Part shown: piece by piece, positions 57,871-64,000 of the stretch
Layout of the letters: each line of letters opens with the position of its first letter
How positions within the stretch are numbered: the stretch's first letter is position 1
Source of the DNA: Umbilicaria muhlenbergii
Lineage: Eukaryota; Ascomycota; Lecanoromycetes; Umbilicariales; Umbilicariaceae
Direction: 5' to 3'
Length of the DNA: 64,000 nucleotides
Assembly (NCBI GenBank): GCA_000611775.1
Contig: KK106982.1
Coordinates: 3,577,404 to 3,641,403 of the forward strand
Position numbers and translations under genes: made by a program
The notes under the pieces: generated by a model
What the model saw: the letters and a program-made list of their open reading frames with translations, nothing else
Told to the model about the DNA's origin: nothing
Database searches by the model: none

Positions 57871-58061
57871 TCCGTGGCACTTTAAAATTGCTGGGGTGCG
57901 TGGATCTGTGGCACTGGCATTTCCCGCTCAAGTACCCCACACTTTGGGTGCGCACGGATCACCCTGATGCGGGGTCGTGCCTTGCCTCATTGGGAAAGTA
58001 GGTTTGGCACGTGGGCAACGAGGCGAGGCCCGACTCCGAGGATGATGCTGCGGCACATTGT

Positions 58062-58090
58062 GATGAGCGATGAGCGATGAGCGATGAGCG
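58062..58090. repeat. Tandem repeat of GATGAGC
   Basis: Four perfect 7-bp units followed by one base, 190 bases from the preceding repeat. Confidence 0.9.
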
Positions 58091-58096
58091 CTTCCT

Positions 58097-58121
58097 CGAG
58101 TACCTTAAGGTACCTTACTCG
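58097..58121. repeat. Palindrome around TACCTTAAGGTA
   Basis: A perfect 12-base palindrome (58101-58112) sits inside a wider inverted arrangement bounded by CGAGTA and TACTCG. It directly follows the GATGAGC repeat. Confidence 0.75.
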
Positions 58122-58258
58122 ACAGACTGTCTTCGCTGTTACTGACACCCCGCTGCTTACGATCGAGATGGGCACCTTGTTCTGGAGGCAGGTCGAGGTG
58201 TCGATAATGCATCGCGGCACTCCCTCGTGAAAATAAAGACAGCTTGCTCACTCGTCCT

Positions 58259-58296
58259 TCGATCCTTCTTCGATCCGTCTTCGATCCGTCTTCGAT
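58259..58296. repeat. Tandem repeat of about 11-12 bp
   Basis: Three to four units of TTCGATCCGTC with small changes, in a CT-rich stretch. Confidence 0.85.
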
Positions 58297-58915
58297 GCAC
58301 CTTCCGTTCTTCCTCCGTTCTTCTTCCCTTCTACTCCTATGTACCTTCTTCCTGTTCATAATATATGCCTCATGTTGCTTGACACGGTTTTTCATCTCAA
58401 TTGATGATTGATACTACATATTCGTGATCCCACTTCGGCCATACAGAGTGCTCCGGACAGTCGCGTGATATGTTGCTGATCTGCACGCGCATCGCATTCT
58501 CGCCTGGCTGGGCCTTGTGGTAAGGTAAGGTAAGTGGTGAGCATTGGCGCCGTGGGTTCAACGGGCCAGTCATCGAAGACCCAGCCAGATGGTCATTGTC
58601 GAAACGCCCCGCAGATCGACCGAACACAGGCAAATCGACGCCCAACATGATCAATGGTGCAGCAACGGCTTGAGAGTGCAGCCGCCACCTGCCACTTTCG
58701 CATATAAACGAATGCACAATTTCTTTGCCAAGCGAACATGTCCTGCACGCTAGGATCGCCGATCTCAATCCGGCTGAAGCATCCGAATCACTCGGGTGAG
58801 CTGCACCCTGAGCGTCACGACCGGACCACGAAGGAATGCGCTTCTGACAGGCCCGAAACCCGGGTTATGCAAAGGACAACGGCCTCAGTCAATCCACGCT
58901 TCCGAAGAGCAGTAT

Positions 58916-58950
58916 GAGTCTGCTCGAGTCTGCTCGAGTCTGCTCAAGTC
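58916..58950. repeat. Tandem repeat of GAGTCTGCTC
   Basis: Three 10-bp units plus half a unit, the last with one change (CTCAAGTC). Confidence 0.9.
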
Positions 58951-59120
58951 CCAAGCGCCATCTCCTCGCCTTTATTCGAGTCAAGCGTGCTACGACATAG
59001 CTTGGCCACTGTTGTGCTCTGCTTGTCCCAATCTTCCCATACACAGCCTGTCATGGAACGCCGGCCGCCTCCTTCCGCTATCCGCCACCATGCACCCGTG
59101 ATCAGAGAAGTCGACATCCT

Positions 59121-60201
59121 TTATGCCTCAGCTGTATCTAAGCTCCCCTTCCCAATGGTCGGCGCTACTGCCCCTGGTCCCTTCTGCGCTTTCAGTTTTT
59201 CTTCGAATTTGGCGAACTCTTGTATCGCAATCTCCTCTTCCTGATCCAGTACCTGCGTGACACCCTGTACTTCCTCAATCTGATGCGCAAAGGCGTCAAT
59301 ACATATTCCTAAAATCCAAGAGCTTTAGTCAAGAACTTACATAGTGCATCAACATGCTTTCGATACCGTTCTTGAGAGTGACTGTACTTGAATCGCATGT
59401 CCTGCATGCGCCGCGCAGTTTCAACATGACGTTGCCGTTCTCAAATCCTCGGAATTCGATATCGCCACCATCTTCCTGAATAGCAGGGCGAATGCGTGTT
59501 TCCAGAAGCTCCTTGATCATACCAACCACCTCACTGTCGTTTTCATTATATCCGAGTGTATCCTGTTCGACCCCTTCTTGGCCAGCCTCAGCAGACTTAT
59601 TCTCGACAGTGTTCACAATCTGTTCGCCCGATGTGACAGCCTCGGTGATTAAGCTGAAAACCTCGGGCTTGACATACGCCCAGTTAGCGTCGGTGGCCTT
59701 CGTGACGGTGATGAAGTCGGGCCCGTAGAACACAGACGTGATTCCATCGATATTGAGGAGTCGTGCAGCCAGAGGTGAGGGATGTGGTGGAGCCAAGGTC
59801 GATCGCGGCGAAAGGTATTCCAGGAAGGGCGACGACAGACCCTGAGGTAATATGGGATGGTTAGGGAGGAATTTCAGTGCCTGAAGTCTGTGAGCACGAA
59901 GCGCGCATCATCATTCGGAGTCATCCTCACTTACGTCCGCGTTGGGGGTGTTCTCTGTTTGGATGAAGATAGTCCGGCTGCCACTTGCTGCTATAGGTTG
60001 CGACAAGAATACCGGCTGGTGCAGCGGCTGAAGCTTTGGTCTCAATCGTGCACTGGAAGCTGTGATTGCCACTGCCCTCGAATTTTGGTGGACACCCCTC
60101 CTGCTCGCCGTAGCAAGCTTGGAGACATTTAAGGAGACCCTGCAGACACGGACTTTGGAAAACGAGTGCAGCAGTAACTTCGAAACACTCTCAGTTGCCA
60201 T
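59121..60201 (-). CDS. NFU1: Mitochondrial iron-sulfur cluster carrier Nfu1
   Basis: Exons 59935-60201, 59341-59880 and 59121-59279 encode 321 residues; introns are 54 and 61 nt. A basic, Ser-rich mitochondrial presequence is followed by the Nfu N-terminal domain (ALKFLPNHPILP, LLNIDGITSVFYGPDFITVTK). The C-terminal NifU domain follows: LLETRIRPAIQEDGGDIEF, KLRGACRTCDSSTVTLKNG with the CxxC cluster-binding pair, then ESMLMHY-IEEVQGVTQVLD rebuilt by the second splice. Nfu1 passes 4Fe-4S clusters to mitochondrial targets such as lipoyl synthase and aconitase. The tail after EEKLKAQKG is slightly longer than in yeast. Divergent from the HIT zinc-finger gene. Confidence 0.95.
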
Positions 60202-60455
60202 GATGAGGATGATGATGATGAGTTTTGAAACCGTGGATGTGCGATTTCGTGCAGCGAAAACGACACCATATGTTGGATTTGTAAGGCTTGAAGGTATTCC
60301 CGACGAAGAGGTGCTAGAGTGACGTCATATCCGGCAACCGGACTTTATCATGTTGCCTTTTTTTCTTGTCGATAATCTGATACGCATGCCGCCTCACGAT
60401 GTAGGCCTTTACCTCTACGTCTGCTCAAAGATAGCCGGCCTGCACTACTAACGCC
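60202..60455. promoter_or_regulatory. Bidirectional upstream region of NFU1 and the HIT zinc-finger gene
   Basis: 254 bases separate the two divergent start codons. A TGACGTCA palindrome at 60321-60328, a full CRE/ATF-type site, lies in it and could serve either gene. Confidence 0.55.
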
Positions 60456-61145
60456 ATGGCTGTGCGCTGCGAAGTATGTTCAAAGGAGGATTCGAAGTAC
60501 AAGTGTCCATCGTGCCATCTACAATAGTAACTCTCAACCTTGCCCTCGTCAAAGGCGTTCTTCAGATGCTAACCTTGATCAAGCTGCTCCATCGACTGTT
60601 ACAAAAAGCACAAAGTAATCCACAGCGAGACGAACGGCAACCAGCTGGCAGGCAACCAACCAGCAGCCAACCCACTACCACCGAAGCCTCCCCCACCCAT
60701 CCAGGCGCACCCAGCCGCGAACGGGGCACACGAACCACCCCACGAAACATTCCAGGCGCTCTCATCCTCTCCCGAGCTCCAGCAGCTCTTCGCCCGCTAC
60801 CCCAAACTCCGCCACCGGCTCGAGGCAATCTACACCGCAACGCTCGAGCCACCACAAGACGACTCCAGGAACCACCCAAGCACAACAGGCCGCCACGATC
60901 ACGGTCGCGGACGGGGCAGAGGCAGAGGTCGAGGCCGCGGTGGCGGTGGCAGTGGCGGCGGGAATGCGCCACCTTGGACGCAGGAAAGGGGTTTCAAAAA
61001 CGGACTCTACCACTGGAAGCGGAGCAGAGACCGCGAGGACGGCGAAACGAGCGGGATGAAAGAATTCTCCACCCTTGTGCTCAAATTGAGTGGGTATGAA
61101 GCTCATGATGCGACAGCGACAGATACACAAGAGCCAGGGGCCTGA
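60456..61145 (+). CDS. HIT-type zinc-finger protein (Hit1/ZNHIT3-like)
   Basis: Exons 60456-60526 and 60584-61145 encode 210 residues; the 57-nt intron has a GATGCTAACC branch site. The splice rebuilds the Zn-HIT finger: VRCEVCSKEDSKYKCPSC then HLQY-CSIDCYKKHKVIH, with the cysteine/histidine spacing of the family. A Pro-rich linker precedes a conserved short helix region (FQALSSSPELQQLFARYPKL), as in Hit1 and ZNHIT3. A Gly/Arg-rich patch (HDHGRGRGRGRGRG) and a C-terminal helix follow. Family members help assemble box C/D snoRNPs in the nucleus. The linker is C-rich and the patch is G-rich on the sense strand. Confidence 0.87.
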
Positions 61146-61852
61146 AGTCTAGCGCCGGTTGGCAATAGGAATGCTGGAATGAGAGGGTCTGTGGGATACG
61201 AGGAGCAGTTCCTGATGGGCATCGGGTTCGGCTTCTGGTGTCGCCAGTGCACCTTCTCGGCGGGATACACTTGATCTACGGCTGCTCCGGGTTTGTGGGA
61301 TGCCGGACTTTTGCAACTCAGCTGAGGTTGTCACCACGATTACGGACTATGGGGCAGAAATTGAAGCACTCCAAGTACGGCCACCAATGTAATCACAGCG
61401 AGGCCTGCTCAGCGCACCCGAAAGATTGGCTTTGGAGACAACAAATAGCAGCTACGGCTTCGAGCAGCTAATGAAGTTTTATCCGGCCCTACTTTTCACT
61501 TACGCGGTGAAGAAGGTCAACGAGACGGGGTGGTGGTGAAGATGTCGGTCGTAGATACTTGAACAAGAGAACAACACCATGGTCAACAACAAGCAGCTAC
61601 AAGCACGTAGTTCACACATAACTCGTTAATATAACAGCGCAGTTCTATCTCCTCAGAAGATCCCTCTCTGTCCAACTTTTCCAATCCCTCGCAGGTCGAA
61701 GATGTTGAAACGCCCAAAGCTGTAGATGCCATCCACACAAGCCGCCGTCCCTTCCCTCAATACATTACGTTAGTATTCCCGAGTGTTCGCCGACTGGGAG
61801 TTATACCTATATTTCTCCATCTGTCTAGGACGTACAGCGCATATATCTGTTA
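61146..61852. other. Convergent intergenic region
   Basis: 3' flanks of the HIT gene and the RasGEF gene. No gene recognised. Confidence 0.5.
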
Positions 61853-64000
61853 CTACCGCTGAAACCAATTGAACCTTTTCCTGGCGTTTTCGCCCACTGC
61901 GGGCGGCTCTAGCTGTGTACTTCGATCGTAAAGTTCCTGGGGAGGAGAGAGATGTGGGTTAGCCCGCTATATCCAACACGTAGCTGTCTTGTTTACGACG
62001 TCCAAAGATCTCTTGTTGCCTGCCAGCGCTTGAACAACCGATCGTGATCGATGGGAAGCAGCAGCAGCCGCAGATGGAATAACAGTAACAGCAACAAACT
62101 CACATCATCATCCTTACAAAACTTCCCCTCCAACACCAACCGTTGAACATCCTCATTCCTCGCCAAATTCACATACGGCGTCCCCTGACTCTTCTGAATC
62201 CCCACAATCACCTCCCCCATAACCTCGAACTTCTTCCAATTGATCAAGCGGCCCGCCCCGCCAACAAAGGTCCGATTGCCTTCTTCCGCCGACACCAGAT
62301 CGCGTCGATGCAGCGGCAAGAAGGGGATACGCTCCGACGACGTATTCTCCCACGCCAGTCGGTACGCAAAATGACTCTTTTGCGTGCCCATGAGGATTTC
62401 GAGGCGCATGAAGTCTTTTTGCGCTTGTTGCGTGATGAGCTCGCGGGTCTGCGTCAGGCGATGTACCGCGGTGCCATTGACGCCGGCGATGATTGCGCCG
62501 AGGGAATTGTAGTTGTTCAGTTGGCGGAGTTTCTGGGAAGAAAAGGAGACAAACTGTCAGCTTCCGATCAGTGGTTTAGGATCGGACGTACTCACCCATG
62601 CAATCCCCATAAACTTCTCCAGCGCCTTGGCCCGGTGCTTAGGCTTGTCGCGAAGGAGGATCATGTTGGCGACCCAGAAGGCGACATGGTTGAATTGGTT
62701 GATCATCCGGTTTACGTTCTCGAGGCTCCTGCACTTCTCCTTTTGCTCGGCCGAAAGACTGACGTGCCGAACCAGGTCACGCGGCCGTATCGAAGAGAAC
62801 ATGATCCAGTCGATTCGAGTCAGCTCACGAGCCAGCTCGTCGTCGGGATAGTCCATGAGCTGGTGCCATTGAATCTTCGTGAGGGCTGTTTTGGGAATCG
62901 GGACCAGAAGCTGTGCTTGGCGCTGGGCGTTCTCAACCGGGTTAGGTACTGTTTGGAGTGGACTCGTTGATTGGCTTCCTGATCTACCGGCACTGGAGGA
63001 AGTTGATGGTGTCGTTGAAGTTCTGGTCGAATGACTCTTTGCTCCTTCTTCCGAACTAGATCCACTGACGAACTTGGGATTATCATTCGGGCAGTCGGTT
63101 GCATCGAGCGTTGAATTTGTACTCCGTGCTAACGAGAGACTCAAAACGCTGTCGATAGTATTGGCTCTTTCTCGGCTGGTATCAGAGCATGCCCATTCGG
63201 TGTCATCATCTTCTGAGACCACTTCCAGATGTGTGCTCATTTGTTTGGCCGCGATGGCAAAAACCCTGTTGCCAGCTAATCGGGCTATGAACGCAGCCAT
63301 CCGTCGACGAGTCAAAGGGTGTGCGAGGTCACCAGGATAGTCTGCGACCCACAGAGCCATAATACTCAAATACCTTAGTTGAGAACTTATGCGTAGTATT
63401 TGGGCGCCATCGTCACTTTCCAGCTTCTCAAATCGACTAACGATTGCCGACAGCAGCTCCCCTGGCGCCGCGAATTTTCGATATAAACACAGGAAGATGG
63501 TTGCAAATTTCGCATCACTTTTGGACATGGGTTGGGATAGGAGCCGGTCAATAAGATCATCAAAGGAAACGCCCGACGTGCTGGACGTCTTCTCTGCCAT
63601 AACTAGATTCTCCTTTCTCAGATCCTGCTTTGCTTTTGTACCTCGAATCTCTTCTTCAAATTCCTCTTCAACGTTCGGAATTAAGTCACCAATAGCCGTT
63701 GATGAATTCTGCTCTTCCGAAGGACGTGAACTCGATGAAGGCCTAGAAACTACAGTCGAGTCGTCCGCCAATGTTTGTACATGGGAGCCTGTTCGCGTCT
63801 TCATTGTTCCCGTGTCAGCCGCCTTGACTGAGTGGGCAACCGCAGAAGAGCTAGGCCTAGTAGGTAGTGCATTGGAAGACTTTGAGGAGATGTGACTGTA
63901 TCTTGGTCCATGCGATCGTTCATCGATCGGGGACTTCGTGGCACCGCCAGCAGGGCTAGGTCTTTGGGAGCTCAGGGGCCCATTCCCAGTGTGACTTATC
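61853..64000 (-). CDS. Ras guanine nucleotide exchange factor (5' end outside window)
   Basis: Exons in the window: 62596-64000 (open to the edge), 62104-62532 and 61853-61936; introns are 63 and 167 nt with GCTGAC and GGCTAAC branch sites. About 639 residues are visible. The upstream part is Ser-rich. It is followed by a RasGEF_N domain (FDDLIDRLLSQPMSKSDAKF, IFLCLYRKFAAPGELL), a Ser-rich spacer, and the catalytic CDC25 homology domain: ELARELTRIDWIMFSSIRPRD, NQFNHVAFWVANMILL, ALEKFMGIAW-KLRQLNNYN, NSLGAIIAGVNGTAVHRL and TFVGGAGRLINWKKF. It ends ELYDRSTQLEPPAVG. It activates a Ras-family GTPase at the membrane. Which of the several fungal RasGEFs this is cannot be said without the N-terminus. 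Confidence 0.9.

Noticed and set aside
1-64000. Retroelements, CRISPR arrays, rRNA or a classic biosynthetic gene cluster
   Set aside because: No reverse transcriptase, integrase or long terminal repeat, no regularly spaced repeat array, no rRNA, and no polyketide, peptide or terpene synthase gene were recognised on either strand.

Overview
This window is nuclear DNA of a filamentous ascomycete (Pezizomycotina). The evidence is many short GT-AG introns (mostly 49-70 nt) with CTRAC/CTAAC branch sites a short way before the acceptor, together with families typical of these fungi: a Mug190-type C2 protein, a GET2-like protein, Hul4, DHA1 and monocarboxylate-type MFS transporters, and an RRM-only PPIE-like protein. 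I reconstructed about 67 introns by hand from reading-frame continuity, splice signals and family conservation. All are GT-AG except one GC-AG intron in SEC31. The class within Pezizomycotina cannot be fixed from the sequence alone.

Layout, left to right. 1-2020: 3' part of a Mug190-like C2 protein. 2382-3560: unknown fungal protein. 5766-7807: Y-family DNA polymerase (iota type), flanked by three copies of a small terminal-inverted-repeat element. 8507-10525: mitochondrial ribosomal protein mL61 (MRP49), COX12 with a 3-nt exon, and a weak small ORF divergent from COX12. 11236-16460: an RRM protein divergent from SEC31. 16759-21507: GET2-like, GEP3 and SDE2. 22442-30266: an accessory-looking stretch with an MFS transporter, a 2-oxoglutarate oxygenase, a 702-bp DNA-transposon-like element and a Myb protein. 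30784-36609: M20 amidohydrolase, ribosomal protein eS10 (start codon split by an intron) and a DHA1 transporter. 37097-39230: zinc alcohol/polyol dehydrogenase in 13 exons, one of 9 nt. 40331-44206: HECT ubiquitin ligase Hul4. 45123-46239: broken cytochrome P450. 47075-48081: short-chain dehydrogenase. 48680-54858: ribosomal protein eL15, an unknown basic protein, and a PSP1-domain protein. 54859-59120: 4.3 kb without a convincing gene but with a cluster of short tandem repeats. 59121-61145: NFU1 divergent from a HIT zinc-finger protein. 61853-64000: 3' part of a RasGEF.

Most genes are housekeeping: mitochondrial biogenesis (mL61, COX12, GEP3, NFU1), cytosolic ribosome (eS10, eL15), COPII and tail-anchored protein traffic (SEC31, GET2), ubiquitin and splicing (HUL4, SDE2), DNA damage tolerance (the Y-family polymerase). 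Accessory metabolism (MFS, 2OG oxygenase, M20 hydrolase, polyol dehydrogenase, P450 relic, SDR) is interspersed, without a clear biosynthetic cluster. I see no CRISPR array, tRNA, rRNA, or retroelement, and no obvious new multi-gene system. The most unusual signals are at the level of gene architecture: a 3-nt and a 9-nt exon, an intron inside a start codon, and a recurring switch from C-rich to G-rich along the sense strand of many genes.
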